From Nitrospirota bacterium (GTDB lineage: Bacteria > Nitrospirota > Thermodesulfovibrionia > Thermodesulfovibrionales > JdFR-88): a stretch of 11,890 nt of DNA. Where the stretch lies: the NCBI GenBank assembly GCA_021790695.1, contig JAJYGJ010000165.1, positions 1 to 11,890 on the forward strand, read 5' to 3'. Positions 1 to 6,357 of the stretch are shown here, piece after piece (the stretch's first letter is position 1; each line of letters starts with the position of its first letter). A program made the translations under genes and the position numbers. The notes under the pieces were generated by a model that saw nothing but the letters and a program-made list of their open reading frames with translations, made no database searches and was not told the origin of the DNA.

Positions 1-72
1 CCCCAGGTACCTGGTGAAGACGAAATTGTTTACCAGAGAGGCCGCGATTACAAGTTCAAGGAGTTTTGCCAT
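1..72 (-). CDS. rnfA: RnfA, N-terminal fragment (electron transport complex subunit A)
   Basis: RnfA is a membrane subunit of the Rnf ferredoxin:NAD+ oxidoreductase. It pairs with RnfE around a membrane-embedded iron-sulfur cluster. Only the first 24 codons are visible; the gene runs off the left edge. The peptide starts MAKLLELVIAASLVNN and continues FVFTRYLG, which matches the LVNNF-(V/L)-x-R-(F/Y)-LG opening of RnfA/NqrE proteins. The first cluster cysteine of the family normally lies just after this point, so it cannot be seen. The start is ATG at 72, with a GGGAGGG ribosome binding site about 8 bases upstream. The gene follows rnfE after a 137-bp gap that holds a dispersed repeat, the only wide gap in this operon. 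rnfB would be expected next, outside the window. Confidence 0.9.
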   Translation of the reverse strand, partial: MAKLLELVIAASLVNNFVFTRYLG

Positions 73-93
73 TTAAAAATTCCCTCCCCAGGT

Positions 94-212
94 ATTGATC
101 TTCCCCGCGGCAATTTTTGCCCGCAGGGATTCTAATGTAAGGAATCTTTTCATCAGATTCGCTCGCTTTACCCCCGTGGCAAGCCACGGGGAATACGCTC
201 GCTACCCATTTA
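94..212 (-). repeat. Dispersed repeat, long copy, between rnfE and rnfA
   Basis: The two ends of this 119-bp segment recur at 5669-5730. ATTGATCTTCCCCGCGGCAA (94-113) differs from the other copy at one base in 20. ATACGCTCGCTACCCATTTA (193-212) also differs at one base in 20. The middle is unique to this copy. It holds a perfect 9-bp inverted repeat with a 2-base loop (172-180/183-191) and a shorter GCGG-CAA/TTG-CCCGC stem (107-120). The end at 212 includes the TAA stop codon of rnfE. Read along the operon, the unit starts at the rnfE stop and ends 21 bases before the rnfA start, so it is transcribed as an intercistronic segment. It could act in mRNA processing or stability, or it may only be mobile; the sequence does not decide. 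Confidence 0.7.
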
Positions 213-845
213 ATGGGCCGCCCCCGAGGCGCCCTGCCCTCCGAAGAACTTCATGTCTATCCAGTTGAAAAACCCCATGAGGAGCCCCATCACGAAAAAG
301 CCTCCCGCCGGCAGCACGAACAAAAGCACCGGCTTCGCGTTCACTATCTGGTATCCGAAAAGCGACCCGCTCCCGAGCAGTTCCCGGAAGAAGCTGACCG
401 CCAGCAGGGCAAACAGAAAACCGATCCCCATGCCCACGCCGTCAAAAAAGGACGGAATGACCTTGTTCTTGCTCGCAAACAGCTCGGCCCTCGCCAGTAT
501 TATCGCGAAGGCGACTATAAGCTCCAGGTACAGGCCCACCTGCTGGTAGACCGAGTACGCGTATGCCTCAAGGAGCAGGTTGATTACCGTGACCCACATG
601 GCGATGATGAATATGAACGCGGGCAGCCTTATCCTCGGATGGATGAAATTCCGGAGCAGGGATATGGACACGTTCGACAGCGTCTGCACGAAAAACACCG
701 CGACGCCCATCAAGAGGCCGCCCTTGAGCGTATTGGTGACCGCCACGGACGGACAGAGGCTGATGGCCAGTCTGAATATGGGGTTTTCCCCGAAGATGCC
801 GTTTTTCACCAGCCCGACATAACTGACCTTGCCCGCGGTGCTCAT
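210..845 (-). CDS. rnfE: RnfE (electron transport complex subunit E), one ligand Cys missing
   Basis: RnfE is an integral membrane subunit of Rnf, homologous to RnfA and NqrD. It is 211 residues long, normal for the family, with about six hydrophobic segments. Clear family blocks are NPIFRLAISLCPSVAVTN (21-38), the stretch around RNFIHPRIRLPAFI (65-78), and ARAELFASKN (118-127). Cys31 sits in the first conserved LCP block. The second conserved Cys, normally in the (V/T)NCI(I/V) block just before (G/A)RAE-FA, is Ala114 here (block AFAIIL), and the protein has no other Cys. In known Rnf and Nqr complexes two Cys from each of the A/E-type pair hold a [2Fe-2S] cluster in the membrane, so this is a real oddity. 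The start ATG overlaps the rnfG stop by 4 bases (ATGA). The TAA stop lies inside the repeat that follows. Confidence 0.95.
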   Translation of the reverse strand: MSTAGKVSYVGLVKNGIFGENPIFRLAISLCPSVAVTNTLKGGLLMGVAVFFVQTLSNVSISLLRNFIHPRIRLPAFIFIIAMWVTVINLLLEAYAYSVYQQVGLYLELIVAFAIILARAELFASKNKVIPSFFDGVGMGIGFLFALLAVSFFRELLGSGSLFGYQIVNAKPVLLFVLPAGGFFVMGLLMGFFNWIDMKFFGGQGASGAAH

Positions 846-1459
846 TTATGTTTTTGACTCCCTTCCGTTAAAGAATCTTTATTGTGCCCGCCCGCCACGC
901 TTTGCGGACCGTATGTCTTTATCAGGAATTCCAGGCCCGTCCTTACGCCCCTGGTGCACGCCTTGCTGGAGATGGTGGCCCCGGTGACGGCCAGTATCTT
1001 CGTGGGGTCGGGGGCCTTCACCACCACAAGCTCGTCAAGCGTCTTGCCCTTGAAACGGTCCTGGAAATACTGTTTGCCTATATCGTCGCCAAGCCCCGGT
1101 GTCTCCTCCTCGTGCAGGACCTTTATGGCCTTTATGCGCATCGACGGGTCGGCCGCGACAAACAGGTGTATGAAGCTCGAGTAGCCCTTGCTCCAGGAGG
1201 AGGCGATATAGCCGATGGTCTTTCCATTCCTGTCCCTGGCGACATAATAATGGGATGTTCTCCCCTCGATCGGTTCATAGGCGCCGGCGCTGTTTATGAC
1301 GCTTGCATCCGGTATGAGGGACTTCAGGGCCTTCTCTTTCTCCATCTTCACAACCCGCACGATCTGCGGCTCGCTGTGGGCGTAGACAAGCGCCAGTATC
1401 GAGCCGGCCACGACAAACAGGATCGCCAGGTTCAGGGTTATCTTTATCAGGTCCTTCAT
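842..1459 (-). CDS. rnfG: RnfG (FMN-binding electron transport subunit G)
   Basis: RnfG carries a covalently bound FMN on the outer face of the cytoplasmic membrane and passes electrons within the Rnf complex. The 205-residue protein has one N-terminal membrane anchor (about 7-27) followed by a soluble FMN-binding domain. The flavinylation motif is visible as AVTGATISS (157-165), with Thr162 as the predicted FMN phosphoester site. Upstream, the block HEEETPGLGDDI (116-127) is also typical of the family (ETPGLG). The start ATG overlaps the rnfD stop by 4 bases, and its own stop overlaps rnfE by 4 bases, so translation of D, G and E is probably coupled. A Lys/His-rich tail ends the protein. Flavinylation would need an ApbE-type transferase, which is not seen here. 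Confidence 0.95.
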   Translation of the reverse strand: MKDLIKITLNLAILFVVAGSILALVYAHSEPQIVRVVKMEKEKALKSLIPDASVINSAGAYEPIEGRTSHYYVARDRNGKTIGYIASSWSKGYSSFIHLFVAADPSMRIKAIKVLHEEETPGLGDDIGKQYFQDRFKGKTLDELVVVKAPDPTKILAVTGATISSKACTRGVRTGLEFLIKTYGPQSVAGGHNKDSLTEGSQKHK

Positions 1460-2505
1460 GCCTTCGCCTCCTTGAATCCGAACGGCCTGGATTTAACCGC
1501 TCTGTCAAGAAGGGGGGAAAAACAGTTCATGAGAAGGATGGCGAACATGACGCCCTCGGGAAAACCGCCCAGGAGCCTTATGAGGCAGGTCAGGAGGCCG
1601 CAGCCTATCCCAAACACGATCTGGGCGTTCCTCAACTGCGGGCTGGTCACATAATCGGTGGCCATGAAGAAGGCCCCCAGCAGAAGGCCGCCGGAAAGCA
1701 GGTGCAAAACGGGGTCTCCCGCGAACAGGGCGAAGTGGCCGGCGGGGCCCTTGCCGCCGAAAATCCAGACGACGATGCCCACCGTGGCCAGGAAGGACAC
1801 CGGTATATGCCAGCTTATGTATCCCTTGCGCAGCAGGTACAGGCCGCCTATCAGCAGGGCCAGCGCGGAGACCTCGCCGATCGACCCCGCGTGACTGCCT
1901 ATCAGGAGGTGGACATAAAGGTTCCCCTTCGTGCCGAAGACCTCCATCAGCTTGCCCATTCCCTCCTCCTTGAGTATCCCCAGCGGGGTGGCCGTGGTCC
2001 TGGCGTCAATCCCCACGAAAGCGGCGGTGGGGGCGAGCCAGGAGGTCATCGCGCGGGGCCAGGAGACAAGCAGGAACGCCCTGCCCATAAGCGCGGGATT
2101 AAATATGTTGGAGCCGAGCCCCCCGAAGAGGAGTTTCGTTATCACTATCGCAAAGAGCGAGCCCAGCACGGGCACATAGAGCAGGAAAGGGCTTACCGAC
2201 CACAGGGACGCAGGCAGGGTCAGGCCCAGAAGAAGACCGGTCAGAAAGGCGCTTCCATCCGATATGGTGCTGGGTTTCCCCATCGCCCTGTCCATGAGGT
2301 GCTCGAACCCGACCGCGCTTGCGATTGAGAGCCCGACCACGCCCAGCGCCCTCGGGCCAAAAAAGTAGAGCCCCATGACCAGGGCAGGCAGGAGGCTTGC
2401 GCTCACGGTCCACATGATTTTCGGGACCGTGACCTCGCTCCTTATATGCGGGCTTACGGAAACGATTAATTTCTGCTGCCTTTTCGGTTCGCTGATCGCG
2501 GCCAT
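1456..2505 (-). CDS. rnfD: RnfD (flavin-carrying membrane subunit D)
   Basis: RnfD is the large membrane subunit of the Rnf complex, related to NqrB, and bears covalent FMN. The 349 residues hold many hydrophobic segments in two blocks (about 30-130 and 205-335), consistent with the roughly ten helices of the family. The start region VSVSPHIRS (15-23) is the typical N-terminal block (SPH). GGLGSNIFNPALMGRAFL (128-145) is the conserved NPA block. DARTTATPL (167-175) is the flavinylation site, with Thr173 the likely acceptor. The ATG start at 2505 has an AGGAG site about 9-10 bases upstream that overlaps the rnfC stop; the gap to rnfC is 15 bp. Nothing looks truncated or shifted. Confidence 0.95.
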   Translation of the reverse strand: MAAISEPKRQQKLIVSVSPHIRSEVTVPKIMWTVSASLLPALVMGLYFFGPRALGVVGLSIASAVGFEHLMDRAMGKPSTISDGSAFLTGLLLGLTLPASLWSVSPFLLYVPVLGSLFAIVITKLLFGGLGSNIFNPALMGRAFLLVSWPRAMTSWLAPTAAFVGIDARTTATPLGILKEEGMGKLMEVFGTKGNLYVHLLIGSHAGSIGEVSALALLIGGLYLLRKGYISWHIPVSFLATVGIVVWIFGGKGPAGHFALFAGDPVLHLLSGGLLLGAFFMATDYVTSPQLRNAQIVFGIGCGLLTCLIRLLGGFPEGVMFAILLMNCFSPLLDRAVKSRPFGFKEAKA

Positions 2506-2520
2506 TGAATTCGTATCTCC

Positions 2521-3822
2521 TCAGGGTTTGACCATGGATTTCGCGAGTCTGACGAGCTGCACGATAGGCCTTTTCGACGGGCAGACGAAGGCGCAGGAAC
2601 CGCACTCGAAACAATCAAAGAGGTTGTGCGCTTTTGCCTCCTCGTAGCGGCCTTTCTCCGCATACACGCTCAAAACAGCGGGCGTAAGCCCCATCGGGCA
2701 GACGTCAACGCAGCGGCTGCACCTTATGCAGGGCCTGTAAGAGTCGGCATGAAATATCCCTTCCTTCGGCAGCACGAGTATGCCCGAGGTGCCTTTCGTC
2801 ACGGGCACATCCAGAGAGCTGACCGCAAAGCCCATCATCGGGCCGCCAGCCACGACCTTCGCCACATCGCCGGAAAAACCGCCGCACCCGTCTATAAGGC
2901 TGGAGACCAGGGTGCCTATCCTTACCATCAGGTTTTTGGGCTCCCTTATGCCCTCGCCCGTCACGGTGACGACCCTCTCCACGAGGGGTTTGCCGAAACG
3001 CACGGCCTCGTATATGGCCACAGTGGTGCCGACGTTCTGCACCACCGCGCCGACCTCCATCGGCAGCGCCCTCGGCGGCACTTCCCGGCCCGTAATCGCC
3101 TTTATGAGCATTTTTTCCGCTCCCTGCGGGTACTTGACCCTCATGGAGATGACCTCGACTTCCGGGAATGAGGAAGCGGCCTTCCGCATTGCGGCGATGG
3201 CATCGGGCTTGTTGTCTTCTATTCCCACGAAACCCTTTTTGACCCCCAGCAGGCGCATGATGAGCCTCAGGCCGCTTACGACGTCCGCCGGCCTTTCAAT
3301 CATGAGCCTGTGGTCCGCGGTCAGGTAGGGCTCGCATTCCGCCCCGTTTATGATGACCACGTCAACGGGTTTTTCCTTCGGGGGAGAAAGTTTTACAACA
3401 GTCGGAAAGGTGGCGCCGCCCATGCCCACGATGCCGGCGGCCTTTATCTTCTCCTTTATCTGCTCCGGCGAAAGCTCCATGAATCCGGGCTCTTCTTTCA
3501 GCTCCGCCCATTGCTCCTTGCCGTCATTTTCTATGACCACCGCCTCGGCCGGACGGCCCATGGCGGTCGGAAACTCTCCGATGGCTATGACCTTGCCGGA
3601 TACGGAGGAGTGCACGGGCGCGGAGACAAATCCCTCGGGACGGCCGATCACCGTGCCTATCATGACAGCATCTCCTATGGAGACCGCGGCCTTGGTCGGG
3701 GCGCCGATATGCTGCCTCAGCAGGACCACCACCCGGGCAGGGGCCTTGAGCGGTGTTATCGGGCTGGACCCGGAGAGTTCCTTTTTTCCCGGCGGATGTA
3801 CGCCGCCTGCAAACGTAGGCAA
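2521..3822 (-). CDS. rnfC: RnfC (NADH-interacting iron-sulfur subunit C)
   Basis: RnfC is the peripheral cytoplasmic subunit where NAD+/NADH and FMN bind; it relays electrons through two [4Fe-4S] clusters. The 433-residue protein opens with TFAGGVHPP (3-11) and QHIGAP (37-42), both family hallmarks. The nucleotide/FMN-binding blocks are GMGGATFP (133-140) and NGAECEPY (159-166). Two ferredoxin-type motifs follow: Cys365/368/371/375 and Cys404/407/410/414. The start is TTG at 3822, chosen because the family N-terminus begins exactly there and GGGAGG lies about 7 bases upstream. It is the first gene of the operon, about 48 bases after the predicted transcription start. The protein is at the short end for RnfC and lacks the long C-terminal extension seen in some enterobacterial homologues. 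Confidence 0.96.
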   Translation of the reverse strand: MPTFAGGVHPPGKKELSGSSPITPLKAPARVVVLLRQHIGAPTKAAVSIGDAVMIGTVIGRPEGFVSAPVHSSVSGKVIAIGEFPTAMGRPAEAVVIENDGKEQWAELKEEPGFMELSPEQIKEKIKAAGIVGMGGATFPTVVKLSPPKEKPVDVVIINGAECEPYLTADHRLMIERPADVVSGLRLIMRLLGVKKGFVGIEDNKPDAIAAMRKAASSFPEVEVISMRVKYPQGAEKMLIKAITGREVPPRALPMEVGAVVQNVGTTVAIYEAVRFGKPLVERVVTVTGEGIREPKNLMVRIGTLVSSLIDGCGGFSGDVAKVVAGGPMMGFAVSSLDVPVTKGTSGILVLPKEGIFHADSYRPCIRCSRCVDVCPMGLTPAVLSVYAEKGRYEEAKAHNLFDCFECGSCAFVCPSKRPIVQLVRLAKSMVKP

Positions 3823-3877
3823 ATAATTTACCTCCCGTCTTTCGTTATCTTAATTTTTATGGGGTTAAAGCCTATAA

Positions 3878-3907
3878 GTAATACCACGCCTCGTCACGTT
3901 ATGTCAA
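3878..3907 (-). promoter_or_regulatory. Predicted sigma70-type promoter of the rnf operon
   Basis: On the minus strand TTGACA (3907-3902, 6/6 to consensus) and TATTAC (3883-3878, 4/6) are separated by 18 bases. Transcription would start near 3871, giving a leader of about 48 bases before the TTG start of rnfC. Just upstream, TAACCT (3909-3914) and AGGTTA (near 3942-3947) form a short inverted pair that could be an operator, but this is weak. Confidence 0.55.
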
Positions 3908-3984
3908 GTAACCTCGAAATCAAGGGCAGTATCCCCACAATAGGTTAACATTTTCAGCCCGTATAATTCACGCCTCCCCCGGGG

Positions 3985-4191
3985 TAGTGTCTCAGTTTGA
4001 AGCCTGCAATGGCGCTTTCGCTTTTTGAGATTTTCTTCTGCCGCTGCGCGGTCTTGCTTCGCTGCACCTCCGAAACTCGCCCTGACGGGCTCAGACAGTC
4101 GGAGATGCGGCCGCTTCGCTTCGCCGGCATCGGCAACGAAAAAAATCTATGACGCTCAAGCACCATCGCCGGCTTCTCAAACAGACCGATA
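3985..4191. repeat. Long imperfect palindrome (MITE-like), about 207 bp
   Basis: The two halves of this segment are reverse complements of each other over most of their length, with mismatches and small gaps. The outer arms are about 3985-4014 (GTGTCTCAGTTTGAAGCC at its core) and 4160-4191 (GGCTTCTCAAACAGAC at its core). The centre has nested arms CTCCGA/TCGGAG (4068-4073/4099-4104) and GCCC/GGGC (4079-4082/4087-4090) around a 4-base loop. The open reading frames across it differ from any family I know and follow the palindrome, so I do not call a gene. It is most likely a non-autonomous mobile element or a decayed palindromic unit. No target duplication is visible. Confidence 0.55.
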
Positions 4192-4209
4192 TAATCAAGC
4201 GCGTGCCAG

Positions 4210-4347
4210 GCAGAAGGCGGATGGGGGCATGCGAGCGGATTTTTTTGCCGGCCATCCGGACAGGGATGTCCGGATAGGCAAAAGCCTCGGAGCCGACCAT
4301 GGATGGTCAGCGAGAATGAGACGAGCATGCCCGCCTCCGCCTTCTGC
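4210..4347. repeat. Palindromic unit with closing stem and three inner hairpins
   Basis: Arms at 4210-4232 and 4325-4347 are reverse complements at 21 of 23 positions. Between them lie three further hairpins in a row: ATCCGGACA/TGTCCGGAT with loop GGGA (4254-4275), AGGC/GCCT with loop AAAA (4276-4287), and GACCA/TGGTC with loop TGGA (4295-4308). As single strand this would fold into a multibranched structure. It sits between the mscS stop and the rnf promoter, next to two other palindromic elements, so a mobile or REP-like origin is more likely than a dedicated RNA gene, but either is possible. Confidence 0.55.
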
Positions 4348-4371
4348 CCCGAGGTCAGCCGGGAGGATATA

Positions 4372-4550
4372 AGAACCTATCTCAAAATCGCTTCCGGCTG
4401 CAAGAGGCTGAAATCGCGGCATACTGCGTCATCAAGGGAAAATCGTCCTCAACGAAGCGCTGCTTCGCCTCCGGGCGCTTTCCCCTTTCTTCCTCGTCTG
4501 CCACGATTTCCTCTCTCTTTCGCTTCAAAATCAATTTTGAGACAGGTTCT
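4372..4550. mobile_element. MITE-like element, copy 1 (179 bp)
   Basis: The terminal inverted repeats are AGAACCTATCTCAAAAT (4372-4388) and ATTTTGAGACAGGTTCT (4534-4550), 16 of 17 matching. The same termini bound a second element at 6799-6968. The interior is itself partly palindromic, with CGAAGC/GCTTCG (4453-4458/4462-4467) at the centre, and has no transposase, so the element is non-autonomous. The right end abuts the 3' end of the mscS-like gene and supplies part of its TAG stop. The flanks do not show a clean target duplication (AA on the left, TA on the right, next to GAACC). Confidence 0.75.
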
Positions 4551-5628
4551 ATTTTTCTTGTTTCAGATGGATGGTCTGCGTCTGGAAGGGCACCTCAATG
4601 CCACGTCTCTTGAACTCTTCCGCGATTGCAAGGTTTATGCCGTGCTGGACGTCCATGTATCTGTTATAGTCTGCGCTCAGGACGTGATAGACCACCTGGA
4701 AGGTCAGGCACGAGGCGTCGAAGGAAAAAAAGTGGGCGCGCTCGAAGGTCACACCCGGGAAACCCTTTATCACGGTTGCGATAAGGTCCGGCAGGTTCTT
4801 CAGGTCCTCGATGTCCGTATCGTAGCCGACACCGATATTAAACTGTATCCGGCGGTCCTGGAGCGTCTTGTAATTCTTGAGCCTGGATGACGTAAGGTCG
4901 CTGTTTGCGAAGATCAGCAGTTCGCCGCTCAGGCTCCTTACGCGGGTCGTCCTGATGCCGACATGTTCTATCGTGCCCATAAGGTCGCTGCCGCTTACAA
5001 TAATGAAATCATTCAATTCGAAGGGCCTGTCAAAGAGTATGACGAAATAGCTGAAGACGTCTTTCAGGACCGCCTGTGCGGCGAGGGCCACGGCCACGCC
5101 GCCCAGGCCGAGCCCCGCCACGAGGCTCGATATGTGGAAACCGAGGTTCTGGAGGAGGAATATGATCCCGACGGCCCATATGAGCACCTGGATTACCGGG
5201 AAAAGCTTGGCGAATATCTGTCTTTTTGCGGCGTCCCGGTCCCTGCGCCAGTAGATATCGGCGGAATGCCTCATCCCGGCAATCAGGAACCTGATGGCAA
5301 ATATCCCCAAAAGGACCGCGGCGGAGATATCCATTACCTTCCTCACCGCCGCCGCCGGCGCCAGGTGCACCGCCGCGGAATAGAAAACCCCCAGGTAGAA
5401 AATCGGCAGCGCGGCCTTTTCGATGCCCGCCACAACGAAATCGTCGAGCCTGGTTTCGGTCTTCTCCGCCCAGGCCTTGATCCTGCTGAGGACCAGGCGC
5501 CTGAATATCCTTGTCAGGATTATCCCGCCCGCCAATATCCCAAGGCTTACCAGATAGTCGAGGACCCTGTCATGCAGGATGCGGTACTGAAGTATTTTAT
5601 GCGCCAGAGCCGGAAAACCCGAGTTCAT
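4549..5628 (-). CDS. MscS-family small-conductance mechanosensitive channel
   Basis: MscS-type channels open on membrane tension and release solutes after hypo-osmotic shock. The 359-residue protein has hydrophobic segments near 24-40, 72-91, 99-119 and 142-160, then the pore helix with its Gly/Ala pattern, AGLGLGGVAVALAAQ (171-185). The conserved beta-domain start FDRPFELNDFI (199-209) and GTIEHVGIRTTRV (218-230) follow. The C-terminus EVPFQTQTIHL (345-355) is the usual family end. It has more N-terminal helices than E. coli MscS (286 residues), as many YbdG/YnaI-like members do. The ATG at 5628 has AGAGGGG about 5 bases upstream. The TAG stop is shared with the end of a MITE-like element, so the last residues may have changed on insertion. 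A promoter and repeat copy lie upstream. Confidence 0.92.
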   Translation of the reverse strand: MNSGFPALAHKILQYRILHDRVLDYLVSLGILAGGIILTRIFRRLVLSRIKAWAEKTETRLDDFVVAGIEKAALPIFYLGVFYSAAVHLAPAAAVRKVMDISAAVLLGIFAIRFLIAGMRHSADIYWRRDRDAAKRQIFAKLFPVIQVLIWAVGIIFLLQNLGFHISSLVAGLGLGGVAVALAAQAVLKDVFSYFVILFDRPFELNDFIIVSGSDLMGTIEHVGIRTTRVRSLSGELLIFANSDLTSSRLKNYKTLQDRRIQFNIGVGYDTDIEDLKNLPDLIATVIKGFPGVTFERAHFFSFDASCLTFQVVYHVLSADYNRYMDVQHGINLAIAEEFKRRGIEVPFQTQTIHLKQEK

Positions 5629-5668
5629 GTTGCCCCTCTGAAAAAAGCCTCTCCCCCGTTATCTTTGA

Positions 5669-5730
5669 ATTGCTCTTCCCCGCGGCAAGTCTCGCGATAC
5701 GCAGGACAATATACGCTCGCTATCCATTTA
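5669..5730 (-). repeat. Dispersed repeat, short copy, in the mscS leader
   Basis: This 62-bp segment carries the same two ends as the 94-212 repeat: ATTGCTCTTCCCCGCGGCAA (5669-5688) and ATACGCTCGCTATCCATTTA (5711-5730), each one mismatch in 20. The middle is only 22 bp and unrelated, and the central 9-bp hairpin of the long copy is absent. Orientation relative to the downstream gene is the same in both cases. Here it would form most of the 5' leader of the mscS-like mRNA, ending 40 bases before the start codon. Confidence 0.7.
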
Positions 5731-5743
5731 CGGCCGCTTTTGA

Positions 5744-5772
5744 ATGATAACGCTTGCTCCGGGAGATTACAA
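5744..5772 (-). promoter_or_regulatory. Predicted promoter of the mscS-like gene
   Basis: On the minus strand TTGTAA (5772-5767, 4/6) and TATCAT (5749-5744, 5/6) are 17 bases apart. The predicted start near 5737 falls a few bases before the dispersed repeat, so the repeat would be transcribed as leader. This supports independent transcription of mscS from the receiver gene upstream, although read-through is not excluded. Confidence 0.4.
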
Positions 5773-5813
5773 GGAGGGACAAGGACGCTTCAGAACCAAT
5801 TTGGAGAAAGGCC

Positions 5814-6194
5814 TTAAGGACGGCGCAGTTCACACATTATCACCCGCCGGAGTTCGCCGAACCCGGCGGACTTCTCGATGCAGACGTAGTCTCCTATTGC
5901 CTTCAGCCGCTCCTCGACCTCCGGAGTGAGCAAGGCCGTGAGCGCTATGGCCCTGGTCGCGGGGAAATCCTTTTTCAAAGAGGCCAGAAGATCGAACCCG
6001 TTCATCTCCGGCATCCTCAGATCGGTGACCAGAAGGTCTATCTCAGGGCGGCTCCCGAGCACTTCAAGCGCCTGCCTGCCGTTTCCGGCCGTGAGCACTT
6101 TGAGTCCGGCTTCGGGTTCATTCAGCCCTTCCGAAAGGCTTATCAGGAACGTTTCGTCATCATCCACAAGCAGGATTTTGCTCTGTCCGTGCAT
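5814..6194 (-). CDS. Single-domain response regulator (CheY-like receiver)
   Basis: This 126-residue protein is a receiver domain with no output domain. It accepts a phosphoryl group from a histidine kinase and acts through protein contacts. The acidic pocket is DDD (11-13), the phospho-acceptor is Asp58 in TDLRMPEMNG (57-66), the switch Thr is Thr86 in ALTALL (84-89), and the conserved Lys is Lys108 in IEKSAGF. All key residues are present, so it should be active. The ATG at 6194 is preceded by weak GGGG/AAGG sequences. It is divergent from the XRE-type gene and 185 bp upstream of mscS. No kinase gene is adjacent; the kinase at the right edge is more than 4.8 kb away. It could be an orphan or phosphorelay intermediate. 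Confidence 0.92.
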   Translation of the reverse strand: MHGQSKILLVDDDETFLISLSEGLNEPEAGLKVLTAGNGRQALEVLGSRPEIDLLVTDLRMPEMNGFDLLASLKKDFPATRAIALTALLTPEVEERLKAIGDYVCIEKSAGFGELRRVIMCELRRP

Positions 6195-6264
6195 GCCTTG
6201 TCCCCGTTATTTGCGGTCAGATAAACGGCGCGCGATTTTAAATCCATCGGATTTACTTATAAAA

Positions 6265-6294
6265 GTTATACATATATCAGATTGAAAAAGTCAA
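6265..6294 (-). promoter_or_regulatory. Predicted promoter of the receiver gene
   Basis: On the minus strand TTGACT (6294-6289, 5/6) and TATAAC (6270-6265, 5/6) are 18 bases apart in an AT-rich intergenic region. Transcription would start near 6258, leaving a leader of about 64 bases. It shares the intergenic space with the divergent promoter of the XRE-type gene, so the latter's product could control both. Confidence 0.55.
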
Positions 6295-6340
6295 GGAAAT
6301 TGCGTGCAATGGCTGGTAGTTTATTTTTTAAAAGAATTTA

Positions 6341-6346
6341 TATAAT
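6341..6346 (+). promoter_or_regulatory. -10 box of the XRE-type gene; likely leaderless transcript
   Basis: TATAAT (6/6) ends 11 bases before the ATG at 6358, so transcription would start about 5 bases upstream of the codon. No Shine-Dalgarno sequence is present in the preceding bases (AATTAAGTTTCGGC). No good -35 box is seen at the right distance; the region is AT-rich and an activator may be needed. Confidence 0.45.
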
Positions 6347-6357
6347 TAAGTTTCGGC

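Noticed and set aside
213..857. Long plus-strand frames opposite rnfE, rnfG, rnfD, rnfC, clpX and tig
   Set aside because: They are antisense shadows of well-supported genes, rich in Arg, His and Gly, without domains or ribosome binding sites.
4254..4308. Possible c-di-GMP (GEMM-type) riboswitch because of GGCAAAAGCC-like sequence
   Set aside because: The conserved GEMM core, tetraloop receptor and a downstream gene in the right position are missing; the hairpins are explained by local palindromes.
3954..4328. Minus-strand frame of 124 codons in the repeat island
   Set aside because: It runs across two palindromic units, has no recognisable domain and no ribosome binding site, and competing frames exist on both strands because of the symmetry.
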